Assembly: GCF_016908515.1 (NCBI RefSeq) | Contig: NZ_JAFBEA010000014.1 | Span: 1 to 64,000 of the forward strand | DNA length: 64,000 nt | DNA from: Virgibacillus halotolerans | GTDB taxonomy: Bacteria; Bacillota; Bacilli; Bacillales; Amphibacillaceae | Reading direction: 5' to 3' | Shown: piece after piece, positions 1 through 12,751 of the stretch | Layout: every line of letters begins with the position of its first letter | Position numbering within the stretch: the stretch's first letter is position 1 | Notes under the pieces: model-generated | The model's input: only the letters and a program-made list of their open reading frames with translations | The model's database searches: none | Told to the model about the DNA's origin: nothing | Position numbers and translations under genes: made by a program

Positions 1-32
1 ATTTACGTGAATGAGATCTTTTAGACATACAA

Positions 33-92
33 AAACTCCCCTTAAGGAAAACAGATTTTATTTTTTAATCTGTCTACCTTAAGGGGAGCATA
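33..92. repeat. long inverted repeat, possible terminator
   Basis: The arms CTCCCCTTAAGG and CCTTAAGGGGAG pair perfectly, and an inner AACAGATT/AATCTGT pair extends the stem. A T-run follows only when the hairpin is read on the minus strand, toward position 1, so a terminator would serve minus-strand transcription. No gene on that strand is visible to the right, so its role is unclear. Confidence 0.5.
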
Positions 93-111
93 TCATAATG
101 ACTGGGGTCTT

Positions 112-456
112 TTTATCGCAGTTTGGCGGGTAGTAAAACCCCCACCTCAAAAATATAGGTAACCAAAAATTCTAGGTGGGGGATAAACTGCCCGCACAAG
201 CCCTGCAAGTAGGGAACAAAGACGTTGCCACCTCCAGTGGCAACGTCTTTGAAACCCACGTTGTGTGGGCCTCAAACTAATATTCAGTGGGAGAGGCAGA
301 CTAAAATCGCGACATCCTGGGACTGCACCACAGGTTCGTCCCACCGAAGACATTTGTCGCAACGTCTGGGACTGCGCTAACGCTCGTCCCACCGAAAACC
401 TTTGCACTAGCACATCCTGTGCGTCGAAACTCCCATTGAATGTAGTTTCACTTTAT
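112..456 (+). repeat. dispersed hairpin repeat, long copy
   Basis: First of three copies of one repeat family (others at 29593-29752 and, inverted, 63034-63087). It begins with TCGCAGTTTGGCGGG and ends with TAGTTTCACTTTAT. Inside is a stem with C-rich and G-rich arms (about 128-200). Unlike the other copies it also carries a perfect hairpin at about 218-252 (AAAGACGTTGCCA and its complement) and, at about 300-415, two related units containing CTGGGACTG and CGTCCCACCGAA. Short open frames here follow the repeat and show no coding signal. I see no gene in 1-1190. Confidence 0.65.
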
Positions 457-643
457 GTAACTCCGTATTTAGAACAAAAAGCTCGCCCCAAAAAAACTCA
501 TTTGCTAAATTGCGGTAAAAATCAAAATGTAATATAAATGTAATATTAAAATATTTAAAAATCAATTCATGATCATGTAGCCGTTGTAATCGCATACATT
601 AAATTTAACTAATTCAAACTATCAAAAAACTTTAAAAAGGCTG

Positions 644-672
644 TTGACCAAAAGGGAAATCCGTTATATGAT
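644..672 (+). promoter_or_regulatory. sigma-A promoter of the ilv-leu operon
   Basis: TTGACC (644-649), a 17-nt spacer, then TATGAT (667-672). Transcription would start near 679, about 120 nt before stem I of the T-box leader, so the leader is transcribed with the operon. Confidence 0.6.
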
Positions 673-801
673 AACCAACAATATTAATAAACCAAAACAG
701 TCCTACTTTTTAAAAAGCAAACGTTAGACTCAATTATCAAAATCTTATAATAAGCATTTCGATAAATGCTCGCTAAAGTATCTGACTAAATAATATAATT
801 C

Positions 802-1103
802 GATGACGGGAAAAAAGGAATATGTACCATTGTATTTTCAGAGATCCGGGGTTGCTGGAAGCCCGGAAATACAACATATTCTGACATCATCCCTGAGTGC
901 GGAGTTGAACGGTTCAAACCCATTAGACTTTGCCAGGTGCATAACTTTGCACCTGTTATCAAACCAGGCTGTACGTTAGCCTCCTAAGGCAGTATTCGTG
1001 AGAGTACTGCAAACCCGGGTGGTACCGAGAAATGATAGACCCTTTTCTCCCCTACAATTCTGATTTTATGCAGATTTAGAGGGGCGAGAAGGGTCTTTTT
1101 ATT
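802..1103 (+). promoter_or_regulatory. T-box leader of the ilv-leu operon
   Basis: Stem I has GGAATATGT (817-825) pairing with ACATATTC. The T-box sequence AACCCGGGTGGTACCGAG lies at 1012-1029, close to the canonical form. It is followed by a long terminator stem (about 1037-1097, arms starting AGACCCTTTTCTC and ending GAGAAGGGTCT) with a T-run. Uncharged tRNA would bind and favour the antiterminator, turning on branched-chain amino acid synthesis. The bases placed at the specifier loop read ATC (886-888), an isoleucine codon, but this depends on my hand folding. Confidence 0.9.
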
Positions 1104-1149
1104 TGCAGTTAGAAAGTATAAAACTTTCCAACTGCGTAAGCTAAAGCTG

Positions 1150-1164
1150 AATTTTCTAATTAAT
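1150..1164. promoter_or_regulatory. possible CodY box before ilvB
   Basis: AATTTTCTAATTAAT matches the CodY consensus AATTTTCWGAAAATT at 11 of 15 positions. It lies between the T-box terminator and the ilvB ribosome binding site, where it could act as a roadblock. ilv-leu is a CodY target in B. subtilis, but this match alone is weak. Confidence 0.25.
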
Positions 1165-1190
1165 TTGATTACCAAAGGAGGCAAGTAGTA

Positions 1191-2915
1191 ATGAAGGTTG
1201 AAGCAGAACATGAAATGGAAGTTACGAAAGAATTGAAAACAGGGTCTGATCTACTCATTGAAACATTGGTTGATCAAACGGTAGATACCATATTTGGCTA
1301 TCCAGGTGGTGCTGTTTTACCCATTTACGATGCGCTCTATCGCAGTGAAGCACCATTTCAGCATATTTTGTCAAGGCACGAACAAGGAGCGATTCACGCA
1401 GCAGAAGGCTATGCACGCGTAACAGGTAAACCTGGGGTCGTATTTGCAACTTCGGGTCCAGGGGCAACAAACTTAATTACAGGCATTACGGATGCGATGA
1501 TGGATTCATTGCCATTGGTTGTCTTTACTGGGCAGGTTGCAAAAAGTGTTATCGGCACAGATGCATTTCAGGAATCAGATATTATTGGCATCACGACACC
1601 GATTACAAAGTATAACTACCAAGTGAATCATTTATCCGATTTACCGAGAATCGTGAAAGAAGCATTTCATATTGCTTCAACAGGACGCCCTGGGCCGGTG
1701 TTGGTAGATATACCGAAGAATATTTCCTCGGAAATTGTATCCGGAGAATTTGACAGTGACTTTTACTTACCGGGATATCAGCCGACTGAAAAGCCGAATC
1801 CACTGCAGATCGTGAAACTGGCAGAAGCATTAAGCCGTTCGAAAAAACCATTACTACTGGCTGGCGCTGGCATTATCGCAGCAAAAGGTTCGGAAGCGTT
1901 ACTTGCATTTGCTGAAAAATATCAGCTCCCTGTAACAAATACATTACTTGGGTTGGGCAGCTTTCCGGGAACAAATCCATTATCATTGGGGATGGCTGGG
2001 ATGCACGGATCATACGCCGCGAACATGGCGATTTATGAATGTGATTTACTGATTAACATCGGCGCCCGGTTTGATGATCGTTTAACAGGGAATTTGGAAC
2101 ATTTCGCACCGCAGGCAAAGGTTGCTCATATTGATATCGATCCAGCAGAAATCGGTAAAAATATACCAACTGAGATTCCGGTCGTAGCGGATGCTAACGC
2201 AGCATTGGAAGCATTATTAAGAAGTGATGTTAAAATGCCTGACCACCAAGTGTGGAAGGAAAAAATAGAAAAGAATAAAATCAATTATCCGTTATGGTAT
2301 AAACGCTCAGAGGAATTAATGTCACCTCAATGGTTACTGGAACAAGTTTATTGGGCTTCTAAAGGAGAGGCGATTGTAACAACAGATGTCGGACAGCATC
2401 AAATGTGGGCGGCGCAGTTTTATTCCTTTGATAAACCCAATCGCTGGGTAACATCCGGCGGGCTAGGAACGATGGGCTTTGGTTTTCCGGCAGCAATTGG
2501 AGCGCAGCTGGGAGCCCCGAACGATTTAGTTATTTCGATCGTTGGTGATGGCGGCTTTCAAATGACATTGCAGGAACTATCAGTGATTAAAGAAAGAAAT
2601 TTACCGGTTAAAGTAATTATTGTTAATAACGAGGCGCTTGGTATGGTAAGACAGTGGCAGGAAAGTTTTTATGAAGAAAGATATTCAGAGTCACTGTTGA
2701 CTGTAAACCCGGACTTTGTAAAACTCGCTGAAAGTTATGGCATCCGAGGGGAAAGAATTGACAAAGAATCGGACGCTGTCAGCGTACTTGAGGATGTTTT
2801 TGCTTATGATGGGCCGGTTGTTGTTGATTGCCGAGTTCTTCAACTAGAAACGGTTAATCCGATGATTGCACCAGGTAAAGGAATTCATGAAATGATTGGG
2901 GTGACGAAATCATGA
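1191..2915 (+). CDS. ilvB: acetolactate synthase, large (catalytic) subunit
   Basis: Thiamine-diphosphate enzyme that condenses two pyruvates to acetolactate (valine, leucine) or pyruvate with 2-oxobutyrate (isoleucine). At 574 aa it is full length. The cofactor-activating glutamate lies in [15 protein letters not shown] (Glu64), and the GDG of the ThDP/magnesium motif is at 452-454, followed about 27 residues later by NN. The start is the ATG preceded by AAAGGAGG at 1174-1181. It is the first gene of the T-box operon, and its stop overlaps the ilvH start (ATGA). Confidence 0.98.
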   Translation: MKVEAEHEMEVTKELKTGSDLLIETLVDQTVDTIFGYPGGAVLPIYDALYRSEAPFQHILSRHEQGAIHAAEGYARVTGKPGVVFATSGPGATNLITGITDAMMDSLPLVVFTGQVAKSVIGTDAFQESDIIGITTPITKYNYQVNHLSDLPRIVKEAFHIASTGRPGPVLVDIPKNISSEIVSGEFDSDFYLPGYQPTEKPNPLQIVKLAEALSRSKKPLLLAGAGIIAAKGSEALLAFAEKYQLPVTNTLLGLGSFPGTNPLSLGMAGMHGSYAANMAIYECDLLINIGARFDDRLTGNLEHFAPQAKVAHIDIDPAEIGKNIPTEIPVVADANAALEALLRSDVKMPDHQVWKEKIEKNKINYPLWYKRSEELMSPQWLLEQVYWASKGEAIVTTDVGQHQMWAAQFYSFDKPNRWVTSGGLGTMGFGFPAAIGAQLGAPNDLVISIVGDGGFQMTLQELSVIKERNLPVKVIIVNNEALGMVRQWQESFYEERYSESLLTVNPDFVKLAESYGIRGERIDKESDAVSVLEDVFAYDGPVVVDCRVLQLETVNPMIAPGKGIHEMIGVTKS

Positions 2916-3430
2916 GACGGATTATCATCGCCACTGTTCAAAACCGGGGAGGCGTATTAAACCGGATCACGGGTATGCTTAACAAGCGGCAATTCAATAT
3001 CGAGAGTATCTCCGTTGGTACATCGGAACAAGAAGGGATCTCGAAAATGACATTTGTTGTCGAGGTCAGTGATAGTCAAAAGCTTGAACAACTGACGAAA
3101 CAGTTGAATAAACAAATTGACGTTTTAAAAGTATCTGATATTACAGATAAAGCAATGGTTGCAAGAGAGCTTGCATTAATCAAAGTTGGTGGCAGCGGGC
3201 AATTACGATCTGAAGTCCAAGGGATTATCACACCGTTTCGTGCCTCTATTATCGATGTGAGCAGAGATAGCTTAACCATTCAAGTAACGGGAAACCCGGA
3301 TAAGGTAGAAGCTTTAATTACGCTGCTCAGACCTTACGGCATTAAAGATTTAACGAGAACGGGGGTAACTGCTTTCCTGAGAGGGCAGCAACCGCAAGTT
3401 ACAGAAATAAACTCAGCATTTTCCATTTAA
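2912..3430 (+). CDS. ilvH: acetolactate synthase, small (regulatory) subunit
   Basis: Activates IlvB and makes it sensitive to valine feedback. It has an N-terminal ACT domain (about residues 1-75, beginning [18 protein letters not shown]) and a C-terminal dimerisation domain; 172 aa is normal for the family. The ATG overlaps the ilvB stop by 4 nt, giving translational coupling and equal amounts of the two subunits. GGGGTGA upstream can serve as ribosome binding site. Also called ilvN. Confidence 0.97.
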   Translation: MRRIIIATVQNRGGVLNRITGMLNKRQFNIESISVGTSEQEGISKMTFVVEVSDSQKLEQLTKQLNKQIDVLKVSDITDKAMVARELALIKVGGSGQLRSEVQGIITPFRASIIDVSRDSLTIQVTGNPDKVEALITLLRPYGIKDLTRTGVTAFLRGQQPQVTEINSAFSI

Positions 3431-3456
3431 GTAAAAAGCACGAACAAATCAACTAA

Positions 3457-6064
<2,608 letters not shown>

Positions 6065-6132
6065 GCATACGGACAGTCCGGAGATAAATGCTGAGACTGT
6101 CCAATAATGAGAAATAGGGGAGGGGAGTTTTT

Positions 6133-7239
6133 ATGAATAAGCAAATTATTTTACTTCCGGGTGATGGTGTTGGAAAAGAGATTATGGACTCAGCCAAGCG
6201 CGTATTAAATGCAATCGCCAGCGAATTTGGTCATAGCTTTACATTTCATCAGCATGCCATTGGTGGTGATGCAATTGATCAATTCGAAACACCTTTGCCG
6301 GAAGATACGGTTAAAGCATGTGAAGGTGCAGATGCTATTTTATTAGGTGCTGTCGGAGGGAAGAAATGGGACTCCCTTCCAGCACATTTAAGACCGGAAA
6401 AAGGCTTGCTTGGCATTCGTAAAACATTGGGGTTATTTGCGAATCTTCGTCCTGTAAAAGGGTTCGCGCCATTACTTGATGCTTCACCATTAAAAGAATC
6501 AGTTATTCAGGGCAGTGATATTTTAATCATCCGTGAACTGACAGGTGGACTTTATTTTGGTCAGCCAAGTGAACGACGGGAAAATGGCAACGCGGTCGTG
6601 GATACCCTTTCCTATCATCGTTCTGAAATGGAACGAATTATTGATAAAGGCTTTCAAAGTGCGCAGTTAAGAAACAACCACTTGACATCAGTTGATAAAG
6701 CGAATGTTTTAGAATCAAGTCGTATGTGGCGTGAAATTGTAAATCAAAAAAGTAAAGAATATCCTGATGTAACAGTTGAACATCTGTTAGTAGACGCTGC
6801 AGCAATGAAGCTGATCACGCAACCTAACACATTTGACGTGATCGTTACGGAAAATTTATTCGGTGATATTTTAAGTGATGAAGCTTCCGTGTTAACCGGG
6901 TCACTTGGCATGCTACCATCAGCGAGTATTCGCTCTGATGGCGTCGGGTTATATGAACCGGTTCATGGTTCAGCCCCGGATATTGCCGGAAAAGGAATCG
7001 CAAATCCGCTTGGAATGATTCTATCTGCTGCAATGATGCTTCGGTACTCATTCGGCATGGAGGATGAAGCGGATGAGATTGAGGAAGCTGTCAATGATGC
7101 ATTGGAACAAGGGTATTATACAGCTGACTTGAAAGTGACGGGTGGCAAGTTAGTTGGAACAGAAGAAATGACGAAAGTAGTACTAGATAATTTGACAACA
7201 AAAAGTGTTTCGAACAGCATTTGTAGTGTATACGTTTAA
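6133..7239 (+). CDS. leuB: 3-isopropylmalate dehydrogenase
   Basis: NAD-dependent oxidative decarboxylation of 3-isopropylmalate to 2-oxoisocaproate, the third leucine step. 368 aa. Visible family marks are LPGDGVGKEI at the N-terminus, the substrate motif with RELTGGLYFG, and TENLFGDILSDEAS, which supplies the metal-binding aspartates. The ATG follows GGGGAGGGGAG. The C-terminal end after about residue 350 (TTKSVSNSICSVYV) looks unlike the usual ending and may be a lineage-specific tail. Confidence 0.97.
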   Translation: MNKQIILLPGDGVGKEIMDSAKRVLNAIASEFGHSFTFHQHAIGGDAIDQFETPLPEDTVKACEGADAILLGAVGGKKWDSLPAHLRPEKGLLGIRKTLGLFANLRPVKGFAPLLDASPLKESVIQGSDILIIRELTGGLYFGQPSERRENGNAVVDTLSYHRSEMERIIDKGFQSAQLRNNHLTSVDKANVLESSRMWREIVNQKSKEYPDVTVEHLLVDAAAMKLITQPNTFDVIVTENLFGDILSDEASVLTGSLGMLPSASIRSDGVGLYEPVHGSAPDIAGKGIANPLGMILSAAMMLRYSFGMEDEADEIEEAVNDALEQGYYTADLKVTGGKLVGTEEMTKVVLDNLTTKSVSNSICSVYV

Positions 7240-7259
7240 ATGTGGAGGTGTGATGAATC

Positions 7260-8663
7260 GTGAAACCAGAAACAATTGTAAATAAAATATGGAATAAACA
7301 TGTCGTACATCAAGAAGAGGGAAATCCGGATTTACTGTATATTGATTTGCATTTGGTCCACGAGGTAACCTCACCACAGGCATTTGAGGGGTTACGATTA
7401 AATAATCGTAAGGTGCGCCGACCGGATTTAACTTACGCAACAATGGACCACAACGTGCCAACAAAAAATCGTGATGTTATCAAAGATCAAATTGCACAAA
7501 AGCAAATGGAAACATTGAAACAAAATTGCTTGGAAAATGGCATCACACTGGCTGATATGTACCATCCGGATCAAGGAATTGTGCACGTGATTGGGCCTGA
7601 GCTTGGATTAACCCAACCGGGTAAAACAATTGTTTGTGGGGATAGTCATACATCAACACACGGTGCTTTCGGTGCATTGGCTTTTGGTATTGGTACGAGT
7701 GAGGTTGAGCATGTACTCGCAACCCAATCGCTATGGCAAGACCGTCCAAAAACATTAAAAATTCAAGTTGAGGGTGACCTTGGTCCCGGTGTAACTGCTA
7801 AAGATTTAATCTTGGCGATCATTGGTAAGTTCGGCGTAAAATTTGGAACCGGCTATGTAATGGAATATACAGGTAAAGCCATTCGTAACTTATCCATGGA
7901 AGAGCGCATGACAGTGTGTAATATGTCAATTGAGGCTGGCGCACGTGCAGGACTGATCAGTCCGGACGAAACAACGGTTGAATTCCTGAAGGGGAGAGCA
8001 CACGTCCCGGAAGGAGAAGCTTTTGAATTACTTGCCGAAGAATGGTTGAGTCTGGCAACCGATGAGGGTGCTGTATATGATAAAACAGTCGTCATTAAAG
8101 CAGCGGAAGTCGAACCGCAAGTAACTTGGGGTACCAATCCTGGTATGTGTGTACCGGTAAGTGGTACCACGCCAGATTTAAGTCAGGTGGAGCACAAAGA
8201 AGATGTAGAACGGGCACTGGATTATATGGGACTAGTTGAGAATCAGCCGATCACATCGATAGAGATTGACCATGTGTTTATCGGCTCCTGTACGAATTCC
8301 AGATTAAGTGATCTGCAAAAAGCTGCAGCAATTATTGAAGGAAAACGTGTGAGTGATAAAGTAAGGGCAATTGTTGTCCCTGGTTCCTTTAGTATTAAAA
8401 TGCAAGCTGAAAAAGAAGGATTGGACGAAATTTTTAAAGCGGCAGGCTTTGAGTGGCGCGAAGCTGGATGCAGTATGTGTTTAGCGATGAATAACGATGT
8501 CGTTCCACCTGGTGGACGTTGTGCATCCACCTCAAACCGGAATTTTGAAGGAAGACAGGGAAATGGTTCACGCACACATTTAGTAAGTCCAGAAATGGCG
8601 GCGATAGCTGCCGTTGAAGGTCACTTTGTGGATGTTCGTCAATTTACAGGAGTGCTTAACTAG
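7260..8663 (+). CDS. leuC: 3-isopropylmalate dehydratase, large subunit
   Basis: With LeuD it isomerises 2-isopropylmalate to 3-isopropylmalate. Aconitase family, 467 aa. [19 protein letters not shown] and the cluster cysteines in [13 protein letters not shown] and [10 protein letters not shown] indicate an intact [4Fe-4S] centre. The start is GTG, with GGAGGTG at 7244-7250; the ATG at 7253 is out of frame. It is followed by leuD after 12 nt. Confidence 0.97.
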   Translation: MKPETIVNKIWNKHVVHQEEGNPDLLYIDLHLVHEVTSPQAFEGLRLNNRKVRRPDLTYATMDHNVPTKNRDVIKDQIAQKQMETLKQNCLENGITLADMYHPDQGIVHVIGPELGLTQPGKTIVCGDSHTSTHGAFGALAFGIGTSEVEHVLATQSLWQDRPKTLKIQVEGDLGPGVTAKDLILAIIGKFGVKFGTGYVMEYTGKAIRNLSMEERMTVCNMSIEAGARAGLISPDETTVEFLKGRAHVPEGEAFELLAEEWLSLATDEGAVYDKTVVIKAAEVEPQVTWGTNPGMCVPVSGTTPDLSQVEHKEDVERALDYMGLVENQPITSIEIDHVFIGSCTNSRLSDLQKAAAIIEGKRVSDKVRAIVVPGSFSIKMQAEKEGLDEIFKAAGFEWREAGCSMCLAMNNDVVPPGGRCASTSNRNFEGRQGNGSRTHLVSPEMAAIAAVEGHFVDVRQFTGVLN

Positions 8664-8675
8664 GAGGTGTGATGC

Positions 8676-9260
8676 ATGGAAGCAATTGAAAAGCATAGAG
8701 GGCTTGTTTATCCACTTAACCGAGCCAATATCGATACAGACCAAATTATACCGAAGCAATTTTTAAAACGGATTGAACGAACTGGTTTTGGCCAATTTTT
8801 ATTCTATCATTGGCGCTTTGATGACGATGGAAATAAGCGCACCGATTTTAGTATGAATTATCCGGAATATCAAAATGCTTCTATATTAGTGGCGGGGGAT
8901 AATTTCGGTTGCGGGTCTTCACGAGAACACGCACCATGGGCATTGCTTGATTATGGTTTTCGTGTGATCATCGCGCCGAGCTTTGCCGATATTTTTTATA
9001 ACAACTCGCTTAAAAATGGCATCATTCCAATTCAGCTGGATCAGGAGCAAGTCGATCAATGGATGGAACGTGCAGAAAAAGGCACACTCACCCTTGATAT
9101 CGATTTGAAGAATCAATTTATTGTGGATGAAGCCGATCAAAAAGTTCACTTTGATATACCAGAATATCATAAAGAAAAATTAATAAATGGTTGGGATGAC
9201 ATTGCACTGACATTACAGCATCAGGATGCGATCAGTGCCTATGAAGGAAATTTAGCATAA
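8676..9260 (+). CDS. leuD: 3-isopropylmalate dehydratase, small subunit
   Basis: Swivelling-domain partner of LeuC, 194 aa. Typical blocks are NIDTDQIIPKQFLKRI near residue 20 and GDNFGCGSSREHAPWAL around 75-90, which shape the substrate pocket. The start follows TAGGAGGTG. It is the last of the leu genes, and ilvA follows after about 50-90 nt depending on the ilvA start. Confidence 0.97.
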   Translation: MEAIEKHRGLVYPLNRANIDTDQIIPKQFLKRIERTGFGQFLFYHWRFDDDGNKRTDFSMNYPEYQNASILVAGDNFGCGSSREHAPWALLDYGFRVIIAPSFADIFYNNSLKNGIIPIQLDQEQVDQWMERAEKGTLTLDIDLKNQFIVDEADQKVHFDIPEYHKEKLINGWDDIALTLQHQDAISAYEGNLA

Positions 9261-9347
9261 CAGTACGTGTTCAAAAGAAGAGAACTAACAAATTAGGAGT
9301 GTGAAGCAATTGGGGATTGCCTAACTGGTGAAAAGGTTTATACCGCG

Positions 9348-10295
9348 ATGAAAAGTTTAACACCCATCGTTCACCGAACACCATTATTAACATCGGAAAC
9401 AACGAACAAATTAGTTGGTAAGAACGTTTATTTTAAAATGGAAAATCAACAAAAAACAGGCGCATTTAAATTCCGTGGCGCGAGCTTTAAACTGATGCAG
9501 TTATCTAAAGATGAATTGAATCGGGGTGTGATCACTGCTTCAGCGGGGAATCACGCCCAAGGTGTTGCTCATGCCGCATCGAAGTTAGGTGTAAAAGCAA
9601 CGATATTTATGGCTGAAAGTACGCCCCACGCAAAGGTAAACGCAACGCGAAACTATGGGGCTACCGTCGTGCTGACCGGAGAAAGCTTTCAAGAAGCATA
9701 TGAAGCATCACTGAAGCAGCAAATGCAAACAGGTGCTACTTATATTCATCCATTTGATGATTATGATGTGATGGCAGGTCAGGGAACCATAGCCATGGAA
9801 ATGCTTAGACAAGAAGACCGGATCGACACCATCCTTGTCCCGATTGGCGGTGGTGGTCTGATTAGTGGTATCGCTGTCGCCGCCAAGCATGTCAATCGGA
9901 ATATTAAAGTGATTGGTGTACAGGCAAGTGGCGCTGCTGCGATGTATAACAGCTATCATAGTGATCGTGTGAAAAACGATAAAACAGTAGCGACAATTGC
10001 AGAAGGAATCGCGGTGAAACAGCCTGGAAAACATACATTGCCAATCATTCGAGAATATGTCGATGATATAATAACCGTTACGGATGAAGAAATTGCGGCC
10101 GGGATTGTGTATATGCTGGAGCGCAACAAAACACTTGTGGAAGGCGCAGGTGCAGCAGCATTGGCAGCTTTATTTGCACACAGTAAACAAATAAAGTCCA
10201 GGCATTGTGGCATCATTGTGAGCGGAGGAAATATGGATATCAGTACCTTGTCAATGGTACAGCAACTGGCAGAAAGAGAGCACCAACCTGCTTAA
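9348..10295 (+). CDS. ilvA: threonine dehydratase, short form
   Basis: PLP enzyme that deaminates threonine to 2-oxobutyrate for isoleucine. The PLP lysine is Lys41 in KTGAFKFRGA, and the phosphate loop is PIGGGGLISG. At 315 aa it ends right after the catalytic domain, so the C-terminal ACT-like regulatory domain of biosynthetic IlvA (about 420 aa) is absent. The start is doubtful: ATG 9348 has only a weak AAAAGG upstream, while the frame stays open back to 9297 with family-like residues (LTGEKVYTAMKSLTPIVHRTPLL). ATT 9309, 9 nt after AGGAG, would suit a longer start. Position in the operon supports an anabolic role. Confidence 0.9.
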   Translation: MKSLTPIVHRTPLLTSETTNKLVGKNVYFKMENQQKTGAFKFRGASFKLMQLSKDELNRGVITASAGNHAQGVAHAASKLGVKATIFMAESTPHAKVNATRNYGATVVLTGESFQEAYEASLKQQMQTGATYIHPFDDYDVMAGQGTIAMEMLRQEDRIDTILVPIGGGGLISGIAVAAKHVNRNIKVIGVQASGAAAMYNSYHSDRVKNDKTVATIAEGIAVKQPGKHTLPIIREYVDDIITVTDEEIAAGIVYMLERNKTLVEGAGAAALAALFAHSKQIKSRHCGIIVSGGNMDISTLSMVQQLAEREHQPA

Positions 10296-10368
10296 GATAA
10301 TATAAGATGAACAAAATACAAGCCGAATAGTACGAACCAGGTACCATTCTGTCGAAATATATAAGGAA

Positions 10369-10414
10369 GTCGCAAGCCCTAATATACTTGCATATTAGGG
10401 CTTGCGACATTTTT
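10369..10414 (+). terminator. terminator of the ilv-leu-ilvA operon
   Basis: Perfect 17-bp stem (GTCGCAAGCCCTAATAT and its complement) with a 6-nt loop, then ATTTTT. The rest of 10296-10603 shows no gene. Confidence 0.92.
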
Positions 10415-10603
10415 ACTTCATAAATTATTAGGTACACGTTTCGCTTTTTGCGACTGCTTTTAGGGTAAGACATATACATATGGGTAAACAGACTACTTCA
10501 ATTACACCTCAGACCTTTTCCATTCGCATGTTTTCATTGTTTATCACATTTATTTTAGCCTTTTAGTATATATGATACAAGGAAACGAAAAAGGAGGGAA
10601 ATA

Positions 10604-12211
10604 ATGATTAATAAGGTGAAATGTTTGTTAACTATTGTTTTCATCATGGCATTCATGCTAATGATTGGTTATCCGGTTGCAGCATCTGAACAAGCAGATA
10701 GCCAAAAAAGTCTAGCTGATCCAATGCCTATCAATCCTGGTGAAAAAAATGATGCAACAGGAAAGGGAGGAAATGAAAACAATGAAACACCAGGTGAATG
10801 GTATAAAGGAGAAACACCGAAAAATCTAGATGTAGACGCTCCCATCTTGTTGTTTGTCCCCGGACTGAACAATACAGCACAAATATTCTGGGAAGACAAT
10901 GATATGTACCGAACGGCACACGATGCAGGGTATCAAACGGCATTTGTACAGTTGTATGATGCTGGGGGCGAATCAGCGGATATGTGGGATAACGGGGAAC
11001 TATTGGCAGAAAAAATCAGTGAAATATCCGATTACTTTAATGGGAAACCGATAACACTTGTTGCTTATAGTAAAGGTGGCGTAGATTCACAAACCGCAAC
11101 AACCTATTATGGCGCATGGAAAAATGTAGAAAACGTGATTACATTATCAAGCCCACATCATGGCTCACAGCTAGCAGATTTAGCATACAGCTTTTGGGCA
11201 GGTTGGCTTGCTGATTTAATTGGGATGCAGGGTGAAGGTACGTATGCATTGGAAACAGGATATATGGAAAATTTCCGTTCAGAAATGGACTCGGAACCTT
11301 TGGCATATCAAAATGATTATTTCACTTTAGGTGGAGAAGATTGGGGTTCTATGTTCTCTTCCACATGGTTTGGTGGTAACTATTTATCTAGTTATGGAGA
11401 TAATGATGGGGTAGTCACGACCGAAAGCAGCAATCTCCCTGGTGGTCAAGAATTGGCTATTGGAGAGTGGGATCATTCGACGATCCGAACGGGCCTAACT
11501 TTTGATGTTTTTCAAAGTTATATAAATAATAGCGAACTTGTAAACTACCGCGATACAACGGAGAAGTCAAATCAGGCAGAACTGACAACTTCAGTAGGAA
11601 ACCAGTGGATTCACGGTGGTGCGTTAGCAGCAAATGACGTTGAACGACTATCAATCCCGGTAGAGGAAAATGTAAAGGGGCTATCCCTTGATATTATGAC
11701 AGCCACGCCTGTAGTGATTAAAGTTACCGATCCAGATGGAAAAGAGAGTAATTTGCATGTGAATCCCAGTAAAAATGTTGAAGGACTTTTCACAGGGGCA
11801 TTTAGCAATCAAATTAAACTTGATCATCCAAACGTAGGGGAATGGCAAGTTGAACTTCAATCAAATAAAGAAAGTGGATATCTCCTCGTTGCAGATTATG
11901 AGGCGAATGCAAAGATCCAGTATTATCATGCAAGAGGGGAGAATCAAAACAAAGCATTAACGTTTGATCTGACAGCAAATGCATTTAATGTCCAGGAAGA
12001 TTCATTACGTGCAACCTACCATGTAATAGAATCAGGTAATATGAATAATGTAAAAAAATGGTCTGTCAAGGGCAACGAGAATCTGTCACAAACATTAACG
12101 TTTGATAAAAAGAATAAAGTTTATAATATTTCAGTAGACATTACTGGTATAACAAAATCGGGATACCCATTTAAACGGACTGTAGTGGATTCAGTTTATA
12201 GTGGAAAATAG
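10604..12211 (+). CDS. secreted alpha/beta-hydrolase, lipase-like
   Basis: 535 aa with an N-terminal signal peptide (hydrophobic stretch about 7-25, likely cleavage after VAAS near 28), so exported. The catalytic region contains LFVPGLNN and the nucleophile elbow AYSKGG (Ser156), the Ala-x-Ser-x-Gly variant known from Bacillus lipases. It is followed by LSSPHHGSQLADLAYSFWAGW, typical of lipases acting on ester lipids. After about residue 330 comes a beta-rich extension of unknown role. The ribosome binding site is AAAGGAGGG. The exact substrate is unknown. Own promoter; not part of either neighbouring operon. Confidence 0.8.
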   Translation: MINKVKCLLTIVFIMAFMLMIGYPVAASEQADSQKSLADPMPINPGEKNDATGKGGNENNETPGEWYKGETPKNLDVDAPILLFVPGLNNTAQIFWEDNDMYRTAHDAGYQTAFVQLYDAGGESADMWDNGELLAEKISEISDYFNGKPITLVAYSKGGVDSQTATTYYGAWKNVENVITLSSPHHGSQLADLAYSFWAGWLADLIGMQGEGTYALETGYMENFRSEMDSEPLAYQNDYFTLGGEDWGSMFSSTWFGGNYLSSYGDNDGVVTTESSNLPGGQELAIGEWDHSTIRTGLTFDVFQSYINNSELVNYRDTTEKSNQAELTTSVGNQWIHGGALAANDVERLSIPVEENVKGLSLDIMTATPVVIKVTDPDGKESNLHVNPSKNVEGLFTGAFSNQIKLDHPNVGEWQVELQSNKESGYLLVADYEANAKIQYYHARGENQNKALTFDLTANAFNVQEDSLRATYHVIESGNMNNVKKWSVKGNENLSQTLTFDKKNKVYNISVDITGITKSGYPFKRTVVDSVYSGK

Positions 12212-12579
12212 TTAGGTTAGAACTGCTTATCTGTTATTGAATCGTCTATTTCGCGGAAATAGCTTGCAAATTAAATGTCATTAAATATAGAGTTGGAAGC
12301 TTTTATTGTATATAGAAAAGTATTCCTGAACTTGAATAATATCATATAATTATATAAAGTAATAGTTATCCTGCTTTTAATTTCGAAAGTTCTAAGACAA
12401 GGGAAGATTTGCCTAGGAAAAGGAGTGACTTCCATATGAAAAAAAGGCACATCTAGGATTGGTCATTAATTTGGAGAATTTAAGTAGAAAATGAGGCGAG
12501 ATTTTCCTTTATTTTGAACACTTTTTGAATGAATTTTTTGCCTTTTCGAAAAAATAGACATGTTATTTCACTAAAACAC

Positions 12580-12642
12580 TTTACAAATCCCTTGTAATTC
12601 TTTAATATATGCTAATATTACCTTCGAATCTTCGAAGGTAAT
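12580..12642 (+). promoter_or_regulatory. promoter and palindrome before allD copy 1
   Basis: TTTACA (12580-12585), 17-nt spacer and TAATAT (12603-12608). A near-perfect 26-bp palindrome, ATTACCTTCGAA with TC at the centre and its complement, lies at 12617-12642 just at the expected transcription start. This is the usual place for a repressor operator, though it could also form an RNA hairpin. The rest of 12212-12751 holds no gene, only a six-codon open frame at 12436. Confidence 0.5.
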
Positions 12643-12751
12643 TTATTTTGTAGCAGAAAGGCTAACTATTTTCTTATTCTGCATAAGTGCAACTGTAAAA
12701 TCAAGATGCAGGAAATGAAGCTTCATAACTATTTTGAGAGGGGTATGATTC

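Noticed and set aside
33-92. Origin or attachment site at the left end
   Set aside because: Only a simple stem with an AT-rich loop; no DnaA boxes, integrase gene or direct repeats around it.
265-537. 90-codon open frame upstream of the T-box
   Set aside because: It runs through the dispersed repeat and its hairpins, has no ribosome binding site and no recognisable protein features.
12436-12456. Six-codon frame (MKKRHI) with a ribosome-site-like AAAAGGAG, possibly a decayed gene or a poly-A switch
   Set aside because: Adding one A to the tract extends it only to about 19 codons, with no protein similarity.
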